Part shown: in pieces, positions 36,025-44,209 of the stretch | Layout: each line of letters starts with the position of its first letter | How positions within the stretch are numbered: position 1 is the stretch's first letter | Source of the DNA: Methylomonas sp. LW13 | Lineage (GTDB): Bacteria > Pseudomonadota > Gammaproteobacteria > Methylococcales > Methylomonadaceae | Length of the DNA: 64,000 bases | Assembly: GCF_016865255.1 (NCBI RefSeq) | Contig: NZ_CP033381.1 | Span: 372,001 to 436,000 of the forward strand | Reading direction: 5' to 3' | Notes under the pieces: model-generated | Databases searched by the model: none | Told to the model about the DNA's origin: nothing | Seen by the model: the letters and a program-made list of their open reading frames with translations, nothing else | Translations under genes and position numbers: made by a program

Positions 36025-36215
36025 GTTTTACGTTAACGGGTATGACGCCGTAATACCTGTTTTTCAACCCGAAAAGTCGTTGTTATATTGAGTGACAGTT
36101 TGCCGCGCGTCAATTTGTCACATTTTCAAAACGCGCTTCCAGCATTAAACTGTATGCAACTCTTATGTATGCGCTCCCTCTCCTAAAGGGTAAAGAGTTT
36201 TAATATCCTTCCTCA

Positions 36216-36242
36216 ATGCGGCCCTTGGGCCGCATCTTTTTT
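36216..36242 (+). terminator. intrinsic terminator or attenuator 20 bases before a start codon
   Basis: A perfect stem ATGCGGCCC/GGGCCGCAT with a TT loop is followed by seven T. It lies 191 bases after the GH17 gene but only about 20 bases before ATG 36262 of the next gene, so it may end a GH17 or small RNA transcript, or attenuate the downstream gene. Confidence 0.85.
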
Positions 36243-36261
36243 CTGGATGAGGTTGCTGTCT

Positions 36262-36948
36262 ATGGAACGAAACTACTATTCAACTACGTCAACTTTCGTG
36301 CACCCTAACGAACTCAATTGGCGCACAGCTTTTCATGAAGCCGGTCATGCCGCGGCTATCCATCTTGGCAATCGCCAAAAACAATTACCTCCGGTATTTT
36401 TTGAAATACATGTCAAACGGCCCGTTAACGCTTACGACGATTTTTTTGCGAAAGTCGTAGACGGTAACTTAATCCAAAACTTGCCGATTGCTGTCGTGGA
36501 AAGCTTTAACGACTTATCCGACGATAATCAGCAGCACGCCTGTCAACGCGCTTACGAAGCGGATGTTGTCAACTTATTGGTTGGGCCTTTGGCGGAAGCC
36601 AAATACGTGTCCATTCGCGATGACGAAGTTTTTAATATCAATCTAATAAGTTTCAATGCCTTACATAACTACGGCGGCTGCAGCGATCTGGAAAAGGCGC
36701 TCAGTTACCTGGATCACTTCATCGCGTCAAAAAGTCAGCGGGAAGAGAAAATGCAGGAATTGTTGCTTCAGGCTTTTCGCTTTATCGACAATCGCCGCCA
36801 CTGGAAATGTATCCTTAATTTAGCCCACTATATCCTGGACAGTCAGCAGGAAATCATCTCCTGCGATGAGGCAATAGGCATATTCGACCGTTGCCTGACA
36901 GCCAATACACCGTTCAGATCGGTTAGCTATCCATTTTTATTTGGCTGA
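36262..36948 (+). CDS. M41-like (FtsH peptidase-related) HEAGH protein
   Basis: This 228-residue soluble protein looks like an isolated M41 peptidase domain without the AAA ATPase. HEAGH (residues 25-29) is the zinc motif; VGPLAEAKYVS matches the GG-AAE region of FtsH, and GGCSDLEKALSYL resembles the SNDLEKAT segment that carries the third metal ligand in FtsH. No membrane segment is seen. ATG 36262 has GAGG nine bases upstream; a frame from ATG 36247 would start inside the RBS. Proteolytic activity is inferred, and the substrate is unknown. Confidence 0.72.
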   Translation: MERNYYSTTSTFVHPNELNWRTAFHEAGHAAAIHLGNRQKQLPPVFFEIHVKRPVNAYDDFFAKVVDGNLIQNLPIAVVESFNDLSDDNQQHACQRAYEADVVNLLVGPLAEAKYVSIRDDEVFNINLISFNALHNYGGCSDLEKALSYLDHFIASKSQREEKMQELLLQAFRFIDNRRHWKCILNLAHYILDSQQEIISCDEAIGIFDRCLTANTPFRSVSYPFLFG

Positions 36949-37074
36949 GAGTAAGCGAACAGATTGCTCCGTTGTGGGGAGTGCGTTTGTAGAGGCGATG
37001 CTAAAAGACTAACTTTTTGCGCTAGATAGTAAGTGTTCTAAAAGAGCCGCCAAAAAAGTGGGGACTCGTAAAGA

Positions 37075-38385
37075 TTATCGTTCGAACACCGTACAGCGAT
37101 TGCGCCCACCTTGTTTGGACTGATAGAGCGCCTGATCGGCTCGCACGAACACATCGTCATGCATGTCGCCGTCTATAAACTCACTGATACCGCAGCTCAG
37201 AGTTAGATTGATATTTTCGCCGTTAGAATTAAATCCGCAGCTTTTAATCATCTTGCGGGTGTTTTCCGCCATTTCCAGCGCCTGAAGTGCACTAGTGTTG
37301 GGCATCAGCATGACAAATTCCTCGCCGCCGTAACGGGCAACGAAGTCCGTTTCCCGGCAGTTGTTCAACAATAGCTGAGCCACCAAAGCCAGGGTTTTAT
37401 CGCCGGACTTGTGGCCGTAGGTGTCATTGATTTGCTTGAAAAAATCAATATCCCAAATGATCAGCGCTAGCGGCGCTTTATAACGCTTCCAACGTTTCAA
37501 TTCCATTTCCGCACGATTGTTATATGCCAGACGATTCGGTAATCCGGTCAAGGAATCGCTTAGGGCTTTGTCGTGCTCTATTTTAAGTTTAACGCGCAGG
37601 GTCTCGGTCTCAGTTTCCAGCTCCTGTAATTTTTGCGTCATTGAGTCAATTTTTTCTTGCGCATCCCGCTGCCTTTCATCCTCTATTTGTTTATGCTCAA
37701 GTAACCGCTCCAGCAAACGATCAAGATGCTCGGCTGTCTGGTTCTTCAGCAAATCGAGTTCTTCAGCCGCCTGTGTCGAGTCCTTTAGATTACCGACTTG
37801 CCTGTGAATTTCGGTGTTCATAATCTCGCGATCATCAATCAACGCGCGATTAGCTTGCCCGGCGGTTTCTACGTCTTGGCCGAGCTCGTCCAGTCTCTCG
37901 CTTAAATCGCCGAGAAATACATCGATACCTTTCTGCTCGGAGGCGCTGTAATCCTTGATGTTCAGCAACAATGTAATCGCTGAGTCGATGACTTTCTTAT
38001 ACGAATCCTCGCTGAGATTAGCTCTGACCCGTTGCTTTAATAGCGACGTCTGCTGCTGAAAACGTAAAGGCACCTCAGTTTCGCCAAGCAGTTCATCCAA
38101 ACGCTCCAGCAAATAGTTGTGTTGTGACTCAGTAGCATCGTCTTCCCCGACGCTCACATTCTGCTTGGCTTGCTTGGAAATGTGTAACAAAGTTTTAGAA
38201 ACCGCTTGCAACTCAGGCAGTAGTTCCTGCGCATTCGCGCCGCTGCGCAATTTTGCACCTATTGCCAGAAGATGGGGCTCCAACAACTTGTGGCTGCCTT
38301 GGCAAAAAATCAGCAGCTGAATAACGAGCTTGTATAAAAACTTTTCGTTATCGAGTGGCGCGGAATAAGGGTTAGCAGTTGCCAT
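37075..38385 (-). CDS. diguanylate cyclase (GGDEF), coiled-coil N terminus
   Basis: This 436-residue cytoplasmic protein makes the second messenger cyclic di-GMP. The C-terminal GGDEF domain (about 270-436) has an intact active site RYGGEEFVMLMP, with DSLTGLPNRLAYNNR at its start and WDIDFFKQINDTYGHKSGDK for GTP and metal binding. The N-terminal 260 residues are helical with long coiled coils and no known sensor. It follows its paralogue (38399-39925) by 13 bases and shares the same layout, so the pair is a tandem duplication and probably one transcript. Confidence 0.92.
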   Translation of the reverse strand: MATANPYSAPLDNEKFLYKLVIQLLIFCQGSHKLLEPHLLAIGAKLRSGANAQELLPELQAVSKTLLHISKQAKQNVSVGEDDATESQHNYLLERLDELLGETEVPLRFQQQTSLLKQRVRANLSEDSYKKVIDSAITLLLNIKDYSASEQKGIDVFLGDLSERLDELGQDVETAGQANRALIDDREIMNTEIHRQVGNLKDSTQAAEELDLLKNQTAEHLDRLLERLLEHKQIEDERQRDAQEKIDSMTQKLQELETETETLRVKLKIEHDKALSDSLTGLPNRLAYNNRAEMELKRWKRYKAPLALIIWDIDFFKQINDTYGHKSGDKTLALVAQLLLNNCRETDFVARYGGEEFVMLMPNTSALQALEMAENTRKMIKSCGFNSNGENINLTLSCGISEFIDGDMHDDVFVRADQALYQSKQGGRNRCTVFER

Positions 38386-38398
38386 GAATCAGACTTGG

Positions 38399-39925
38399 TT
38401 ACACGACAACGCAGCGGTTACGGCCGGTTTGTTTGGCGCGGTACAAACCTGAGTCGGCTCGATTGAAAATCGATTCGTTAGTGTCGCCATCGATAAATTG
38501 GCTCATTCCGCAGGATAAGGTGATCGACACTTTGTTGCCATTGGCATTGAAGCTACTGTTTTCCAGGGTTTTTCGAAGCTTTTCCGCGATCACCAAGGCG
38601 GATTTGGCATCAGCGCCGGGTAATATCATCACAAACTCCTCGCCGCCGAAACGCGCCACGAAATCGGTTTCCCGGCAGTGTTTGAGTAATAATTCGGCTA
38701 TCACAATCAGGGCCTTATCCCCGCTTTTATGGCCGTAAGTGTCGTTGATGCTCTTAAACAGATCCACGTCCCAAACCATTAGTGTCATCGGCGATTTATG
38801 CCGTCGGCAACGCGCCATCTCATCTGCCAATCGATCCTCGAACGCCAACCGATTGGGCAGATTAGTCAACGGATCGCGGGTCGCGCGATGTTGGGCCAGA
38901 TCCAGTTTCGAGCGCAACTCAGAGGACTCGGACTCCATTTCCCGCAACCTTTGCGACAGGATCTGCATGTCCCGTTGGGTTTTATCGCGTTCCTGCTGTT
39001 CCTGGAGATTGTGTGCTTGGATCTGTTGCGTGATAGTGGTTAATCGACTGCTGACAATTTGCTTCAGCGGCTCAAGCTGCGTCGCGTTCTCAGACTTTTC
39101 GCGTAGCTCCATAATTTGCTCGGATACCGCTTGATCCAGCAGATTGCGCTTTTTAACCCTTATTTCGTTGGCGGCGTTAACGCCGGTCGCTTTTACACCT
39201 AACTCGGTTAATTGCTCGGTCAATTTCGACAAAAATGCCGCCATCTCCTGCTGTTCGGATTCCAAATGTTTTTTTATTGCCAACAGCAATGCAACCGTAT
39301 CGTCAAAAATAGGCCCTAAGGCTTGATCGGCATGCAGCCGGTTTTTGATCTTTTCGGCGTCTTCGGCAAAAACCAACGGAATTTCCGCATTGTCCAACAG
39401 ACGAACCAGTTGAATATTGATGGCTTTAGCATCCGCTCCGGTTAGCTCCAAAGCCAAGTCCATGTTGGCAAGCGGCTTGTTGCCCTCTATAAGCTCCAAC
39501 AATGCCAGATAAAAGGCCTGATTGTTACTGAACAGGCGGTTTTCGTATTTTTCGCGAATCTCATCAAGCTGATCCGAGTGTTGGGGATATTGTTTGCCAA
39601 GAAACTCGAACAGCAATGAAGCGTCCATGAGCGAAGGCTCAGGCGATTCTTCCAGCATTATCAGCGCATTAGAAAAAGCCGATAGCTCTTTCTGCAATTG
39701 CTGACTTTGCAGGCCGCTTTTTAATAAATTGCGAATACGGTTTAAGTGAGGATCAAGTTGCCGATTCAGGCCTTTTACGGCCAGCGCAAAACGGACGATG
39801 GTTTTGCATAACAACTCTTCGTTGGCTTTGTATTGTTTTTCAGTGTGTTCCTGGTCGTCCAACAGCTTGAGGTATTTTTCCTTCCATCTGTCCGGCCCCT
39901 CATCCTTGTTTTTAAAAAAAACCAT
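38399..39925 (-). CDS. diguanylate cyclase (GGDEF), paralogue of the adjacent gene
   Basis: This 508-residue cytoplasmic protein has a C-terminal GGDEF domain with RFGGEEFVMILPG, DPLTNLPNRLAFEDR and WDVDLFKSINDTYGHKSGDK, all consistent with an active cyclase. The long N-terminal helical region resembles that of the downstream gene but is about 70 residues longer. The inhibitory RxxD motif is not evident before GGEEF in either protein. It starts at ATG 39925. Confidence 0.92.
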   Translation of the reverse strand: MVFFKNKDEGPDRWKEKYLKLLDDQEHTEKQYKANEELLCKTIVRFALAVKGLNRQLDPHLNRIRNLLKSGLQSQQLQKELSAFSNALIMLEESPEPSLMDASLLFEFLGKQYPQHSDQLDEIREKYENRLFSNNQAFYLALLELIEGNKPLANMDLALELTGADAKAINIQLVRLLDNAEIPLVFAEDAEKIKNRLHADQALGPIFDDTVALLLAIKKHLESEQQEMAAFLSKLTEQLTELGVKATGVNAANEIRVKKRNLLDQAVSEQIMELREKSENATQLEPLKQIVSSRLTTITQQIQAHNLQEQQERDKTQRDMQILSQRLREMESESSELRSKLDLAQHRATRDPLTNLPNRLAFEDRLADEMARCRRHKSPMTLMVWDVDLFKSINDTYGHKSGDKALIVIAELLLKHCRETDFVARFGGEEFVMILPGADAKSALVIAEKLRKTLENSSFNANGNKVSITLSCGMSQFIDGDTNESIFNRADSGLYRAKQTGRNRCVVV

Positions 39926-40050
39926 GAAACGTGCCCTAATTCTTAAATTCTTAGTCGCTTGATTATAGACTATCGTTGAATTTGTGAAGAATATCCTACA
40001 ATCAGCATTCGCCCCTCACGTCCTTGTGCGGCAATTCATTAGTGGGGTGT

Positions 40051-40656
40051 TTATTTTTTCTGGCTCTCTTGTGCGATCAATTGGTTGACTACGGTCAACA
40101 TGTTGGCTTGAGATTTGGCCGATTGAGCGGTGACTTTGTATTTGCCGTTGACAATCAGCGCAGGTACGCCACTGATACCGTAACGAGGACCGGTAGATTC
40201 GGCTTGACGCAGCTTGGCATCGACCAAAAATGAGTTAAAAGCACTGCGAAAATCCTCGTCCTTAACGCCATGATCTGCAAAAAACTTAGCCAGTTCGTCT
40301 TCGCTGACTAATTTTTGCTTCTTGTTCTGAATCGCATCGAACAGATCGGCGTGGACTTTATCCAAAATGCCTAAAGCTTCGGCCGTAAAATAGGCCTTGG
40401 CATGCTTGCCCCACAGATCGCTGAATACCGCCGGCTGACGGATAAACTCAACATTGGCGGGTTTGGTTTTCAGCCATTCCACCATAGACGGCTCCAGGCT
40501 ATAGCAATGCGGGCAGCCGTACCAAAAAAACTCGATCACTTCGATCTTGTCCGGATTTTGTACCGGCTGTGCCGGCGTTATGGCTTCGTAACCGCCTTCT
40601 GCATTTACCAGCGAAGAAAAGCCCAACAGTCCCAACAATGCGATTATTTTTAACAT
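40051..40656 (-). CDS. dsbA: periplasmic thiol:disulfide oxidase DsbA
   Basis: DsbA introduces disulfide bonds into exported proteins. The 201-residue protein has a signal peptide (SLVNA|EGG), the active site CPHC in FFWYGCPHCYSLEP, and the cis-Pro loop SGVPALIVNGKY. ATG 40656 has GGAG seven bases upstream; the TTG at 40659 is less likely. The many exported Cys-containing proteins in this window are potential substrates. Confidence 0.95.
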   Translation of the reverse strand: MLKIIALLGLLGFSSLVNAEGGYEAITPAQPVQNPDKIEVIEFFWYGCPHCYSLEPSMVEWLKTKPANVEFIRQPAVFSDLWGKHAKAYFTAEALGILDKVHADLFDAIQNKKQKLVSEDELAKFFADHGVKDEDFRSAFNSFLVDAKLRQAESTGPRYGISGVPALIVNGKYKVTAQSAKSQANMLTVVNQLIAQESQKK

Positions 40657-41006
40657 CAACGTTCTCCGTAATAATGTATTCCCGATAAAAAACCATGTTT
40701 ACACGCAGATGCGTAAACAATTTGACAAAAAATCGAACGTATTCGCCCAGTCAATGACTGGTCCGCACCTCGTCAGCCCTCACTCCGTAACATTCAAGCA
40801 AGCGCGGTTCTGTAATCTAACTCAATCTGTTGTGGAGCTGACCTTATCCAGTTTTCAAGGCAACGCTTCCGCGCCGGCCTTCAGGAAGAGAGCTTTCAGA
40901 ACGAGGAAGGCAGGTTGCGACAAGAACGAGGAAGAGAATTTAATCCTTGTGAATCAAGGACTGGATCAAATCCGGCAGAGCAGCAACTCCGCCGGATAAC
41001 GAAGGC
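40657..41006. other. 350-base intergenic stretch with a hairpin
   Basis: A 96-codon plus-strand frame (40709-40999) is open but has no RBS or recognisable motif, so I do not call it. The only structured element seen is the hairpin at 40970-40997, just downstream of the cytochrome c4 gene. Confidence 0.5.
40970..40997 (-). terminator. hairpin after cytochrome c4
   Basis: ATCCGGC/GCCGGAT (7 bp) with an inner GAG/CTC pair forms a stem just past the cytochrome stop codon. On the minus strand only TTT follows, so termination would be weak. Confidence 0.5.
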
Positions 41007-41690
41007 TTATTTCATCGTGGAGATGTAATAAGCAACCGCTTTAATATCCTCGTCAGTCATTTTGGTGGCGATCATGTGCATCATGTTCTCCCGGTTGTTG
41101 CTGCGGGCACCGGTTTTGAAATCAGTCAGACTTTTAATCAGATAATCGGCGTGCTGCGAATGCAGGGACGGGAATGAGGCCGGTTTATTGCCTTCAGCAT
41201 AAGGGCCGTGGCATGCCACGCATGCCGACACTTCGCGACTGATATTGCCGTTACGGTATAAGTCGCTACCTTGCGTAATTAAGGCATCCAGTGCGGCTTT
41301 TTCTTGCTCAGGGGTTTTTGCGGGCGCATCGTCGTCATCATTCGCCGGCAGTTTGGGCGCCGGATTGGTGGAAATTTTGTTGCCGGCATAATAACTGGCA
41401 AGCTCTTGAATTGTTTGCTCGTCAAGGCCCGCCGCCAATGGCGCCATCATCGGGGCCAAGCGTGCGCCACTCTTGAAGGCTTGTAACTGTTTGACCAAAT
41501 AAGTTTGGTGCTGGCCTGCCAATTTTGGAAACGCCGGCATCGTGCTGTTACCGTCTTCGCCGTGGCAGCCCGCGCAACTGGCGGCTTTGGTTTTTCCGGC
41601 GCTGGCGCTGGCATTACCTTGCGCGTTTACATGGCCGGCAGCAGTTGCCAACAACAAAGAGATGGAAACAGTCAGCAATTTTTTTATCAT
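41007..41690 (-). CDS. diheme cytochrome c4
   Basis: This 227-residue periplasmic cytochrome passes electrons toward terminal oxidases. After the signal peptide (GHVNA|QGN) come two homologous cytochrome c domains with heme sites CAGCH and CVACH, and later Met residues (MMAPLAAG and NMMHMIAT) as likely axial ligands. An acidic, Pro-rich linker (ANDDDDAPAKTPEQ) joins the domains. ATG 41690 has an AGGGG-type RBS; the longer frame to 41786 is unsupported. It is divergent from engB, a conserved gammaproteobacterial arrangement. Confidence 0.94.
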   Translation of the reverse strand: MIKKLLTVSISLLLATAAGHVNAQGNASASAGKTKAASCAGCHGEDGNSTMPAFPKLAGQHQTYLVKQLQAFKSGARLAPMMAPLAAGLDEQTIQELASYYAGNKISTNPAPKLPANDDDDAPAKTPEQEKAALDALITQGSDLYRNGNISREVSACVACHGPYAEGNKPASFPSLHSQHADYLIKSLTDFKTGARSNNRENMMHMIATKMTDEDIKAVAYYISTMK

Positions 41691-41800
41691 TATGGGCCCC
41701 TGCTCAGGAAGGTTGATCGACATTAAGCAAGCTGATGGCAGCCGCCGGACGTTATAATGCCCGGATTCTAACCGATTTATAAACACTAAGCGAGACTGTG

Positions 41801-42421
41801 ATGAATCCCATCTACCACCAAGCCAAGTTCATCAACAGCGCTCCCAAACTGAAGGACGCGCCGCCCGACCAAGGCATGGAAATCGCTTTCGCCGGCCGCT
41901 CCAACGCCGGTAAATCCAGTGCAATCAATACGCTGGTGCAACAAAATGCCTTGGCCCGCGTCAGTAAAACCCCGGGCCGTACCCAATTGCTGAATTTTTT
42001 TGAAATAGACGCCCAACGCAAACTGGTCGACCTGCCCGGTTATGGCTACGCCAAAGTGCCGGAGGCCATCAAAAAAGATTGGCGGCAGATGATGGAAAGC
42101 TACTTACACGACCGCCAAGCCCTGTGCGGCATCGTCCAGGTCATGGACATTCGTCACCCGCTCACCGATTTCGATTGGCAAATGGTTGAATGGTGCGAAC
42201 ATCGCAAACTGCCCTTGCACATTCTGTTGACTAAATCCGACAAGCTGAAATTCGGCGCGGCCAAGACTACGTTATTGCAGGTGCAACGGGATTTGAGTCA
42301 GGCTGATATTGTGGTGACTTTGCAATTGTTTTCCGCATTGAACAAAGTCGGCATTGACGATGTGCACCAGGTTTTGGATGAGTGGTTTGGGTTCAGGAAG
42401 ATGGTGGTGTCGGAGGAGTAG
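41801..42421 (+). CDS. engB: ribosome biogenesis GTPase EngB (YihA/YsxC)
   Basis: EngB is an essential GTPase for 50S ribosomal subunit assembly. The 206-residue protein has G1 FAGRSNAGKSS, G2 SKTPGRTQLLNFF, G3 DLPGYGYAKVP and G4 LTKSDKL. ATG 41801 is used; a GTG directly before it is an alternative. The gene is divergent from cytochrome c4. Confidence 0.95.
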   Translation: MNPIYHQAKFINSAPKLKDAPPDQGMEIAFAGRSNAGKSSAINTLVQQNALARVSKTPGRTQLLNFFEIDAQRKLVDLPGYGYAKVPEAIKKDWRQMMESYLHDRQALCGIVQVMDIRHPLTDFDWQMVEWCEHRKLPLHILLTKSDKLKFGAAKTTLLQVQRDLSQADIVVTLQLFSALNKVGIDDVHQVLDEWFGFRKMVVSEE

Positions 42422-42740
42422 GCTTCGCTGTTCTGACGAGAAACCCAAAGGTACGTTCGGTAGACTTTCAACTTCAAACGTAAGTTGAAACGGTCCAAAA
42501 ACAACGCGAAGTATTTTACAACCCACCGCGAATGCAGTTATCGCCCGTTCTGTTTAATGACGAATCAGGGCTGTCAATGTCGGTCAAGGATATGCCCAGA
42601 TAATTGCTGATTTCGTTGCTTAACGGGCTAATCGGCGCGGCGAGATTCTTAATCCGATCATAATCTGCCCTTAATTCTGTTTTAAGCCAGTCTCCCTAGA
42701 ATTTGCCGCAACTGAATAATTTCCCAACAAGGAGTCATAT
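42422..42740. other. 319-base intergenic stretch, weak hairpin only
   Basis: It contains a 9-bp inverted repeat TTTCAACTT (42466-42474)/AAGTTGAAA (42482-42490) about 45 bases after engB, without a T-run. I see no gene, RNA or clear promoter in the rest. Confidence 0.45.
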
Positions 42741-43124
42741 ATGTTCAGAGTGACAAAAATCATGTTGATCGGTTTGTTGTTTTCTTCAGCGGCTTTGGCC
42801 GATGACGATTGGGGCGAGCATCGCCATCATCGGCACCACCATCACGGTCACGGTTATGGACGCGAGTATTACCCTGCTTACCCTGTGGAGCGGGTGTATG
42901 TGCCCGAGCGAGTAGTGGAATATGTGCCCATGCAACAGCGCTATTACGCGCCGCCGCCACCCCCGCCAGTTAGATATGGCGGTTACGACCAGCGTTCTCC
43001 GCAAGGTCTGGTCGGTGGTTTGGTCGGTAGTGCGATGGGTTATGAAATGGGTCGCGGTGACCCATTGGCGGCCGGTATTGGTGCTGCGGCCGGTTCGTGG
43101 ATTGGCAATGGGATGAATAGATAA
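42741..43124 (+). CDS. exported His-rich glycine-zipper protein
   Basis: This 127-residue protein has a signal peptide (cleavage after ALA20), a His cluster EHRHHRHHHHGHG (26-38, eight His) likely to bind metal, a Tyr/Pro/Val-rich middle with a PPPPPP run, and a C-terminal glycine zipper (GLVGGLVGSAMGYEMG...AAGIGAAAGSWIG) like 2TM surface-antigen or outer-membrane proteins. AAGGAG lies nine bases before ATG 42741. Its stop overlaps the next start (TAATG). The function is unknown; an envelope location is likely. Confidence 0.8.
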   Translation: MFRVTKIMLIGLLFSSAALADDDWGEHRHHRHHHHGHGYGREYYPAYPVERVYVPERVVEYVPMQQRYYAPPPPPPVRYGGYDQRSPQGLVGGLVGSAMGYEMGRGDPLAAGIGAAAGSWIGNGMNR

Positions 43125-43519
43125 TGACGAAGCTAACAGTCTGTTCAGTTACTGTCGCTTGTCTTTTGGTATCGGCTTGCGCTTCGCAAACCGGCTGGAC
43201 GCCAACCGTCGATGCTTACAATAACCCAAATTCTTACCGCTTGAATCAGGATATGCATGAGTGCCAGCAATTGGCATCGCAAGCGTCCGGAGGTACTGCG
43301 AAGGAAGCCGCGATAGGCGCCGGCGTTGGCGGCCTGATTGGCGCGGCCGGCGGCGCCGCTTTGGGCGCAGTGCTCGGCAGCCCTGGAAAAGGCGCGGCTA
43401 TCGGTGCAGCTGCCGGCGGTATCGGTGGTGCGTCCAAACAAGGTATTCAATCCGAAGACCGCTATAAAAACGCCTACAACAACTGCTTACGCCAACGCGG
43501 CCATCGAGTAGTTAACTGA
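43124..43519 (+). CDS. glycine-zipper lipoprotein
   Basis: This 131-residue protein has a lipoprotein signal (LLVSAC at about 14-19), then a short Tyr/Asn-rich region, a conserved Cys in DMHECQQLAS, a long glycine zipper (IGAGVGGLIGAAGGAALGAVLGS...GKGAAIGAAAGGIGG) and a C-terminal YNNCLRQRGH. This layout is common in proteobacterial outer-membrane lipoproteins of unknown function. It is translationally coupled to the preceding His-rich protein. Confidence 0.82.
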   Translation: MTKLTVCSVTVACLLVSACASQTGWTPTVDAYNNPNSYRLNQDMHECQQLASQASGGTAKEAAIGAGVGGLIGAAGGAALGAVLGSPGKGAAIGAAAGGIGGASKQGIQSEDRYKNAYNNCLRQRGHRVVN

Positions 43520-43579
43520 GCAATCCGTCAGGATAAACCGGCTCGGCAATCTCGTCTGAATTTTTCAACTCTATCCATT

Positions 43580-43605
43580 GAAGACTGCTTGTTTAAGCAG
43601 TCTTC
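43580..43605 (+). promoter_or_regulatory. perfect hairpin in the rlpA leader
   Basis: GAAGACTGCTT and AAGCAGTCTTC form an 11-bp perfect stem with a GTTT loop, ending 17 bases before the rlpA start codon. There is no T-run. It could end the upstream transcript or control rlpA translation. Confidence 0.5.
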
Positions 43606-43622
43606 CACGCGGAGAAACAGTT

Positions 43623-44138
43623 ATGTTCTTAAACACGGTATCGGGTTTTTCAAGCCGATTTAGCCTCAACGTGCGGCGATGGCATACAGTTATGCCGCTG
43701 ATGTTTATTAGTCTACTTAGTGCCTGTTCCAGTGTGCCGACGTTGCAACGCACTGACGATCAAGCCGTGCTGACCGGTACGACTAAGACCACTTACACCA
43801 AATCTTATAAAGTCAAAGGTAAAACTTATTCCCCGCTGCAGAGCGCGCTAGGGTACAAAGCACAGGGATTGGCTTCCTGGTATGGCGCAGAATCCGGTAA
43901 CTTTACTGCCAACGGCGACCGCTTCGATCCGCGCGGCATGACGGCGGCGCATAAAACGCTGCCGATTCCCTCTAAAGTTCGGGTTACCAATCTGCGTAAC
44001 GGCCGTTTTGTGGATGTGGTAATCAACGACAGGGGGCCATTCAAGGCTAATCGACTTATCGATCTGTCCCAGGGCGCGGCGGAACAGATCGGTATGCACG
44101 GATTAGCGGAAGTGACGGTGGAATATTTGGGAAGTTAG
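43623..44138 (+). CDS. rlpA: RlpA-family septal ring lytic transglycosylase lipoprotein
   Basis: This 171-residue protein has a lipobox LLSACS near residue 32 after an unusually long basic N terminus. The double-psi beta-barrel follows with GLASWYGAESGNFTANGDRFDP, MTAAHKTLPIPSKVRVTN and VVINDRGPF, including the catalytic-type Asp of the NDRGP motif. RlpA cleaves denuded glycan strands at the septum. No C-terminal SPOR domain is present. ATG 43623 has GGAG eight bases upstream. Confidence 0.88.
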   Translation: MFLNTVSGFSSRFSLNVRRWHTVMPLMFISLLSACSSVPTLQRTDDQAVLTGTTKTTYTKSYKVKGKTYSPLQSALGYKAQGLASWYGAESGNFTANGDRFDPRGMTAAHKTLPIPSKVRVTNLRNGRFVDVVINDRGPFKANRLIDLSQGAAEQIGMHGLAEVTVEYLGS

Positions 44139-44209
44139 GCAGCTCAGTGCATGTTGCTGCGCTTTGCACCGAAGCGACTTGCGCTATGGCGATTCTGTAA
44201 AGCGGTGGA

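Noticed and set aside
40709-40999. 96-codon open frame between dsbA and cytochrome c4
   Set aside because: No RBS and no recognisable domain; it overlaps the hairpin downstream of cytochrome c4.
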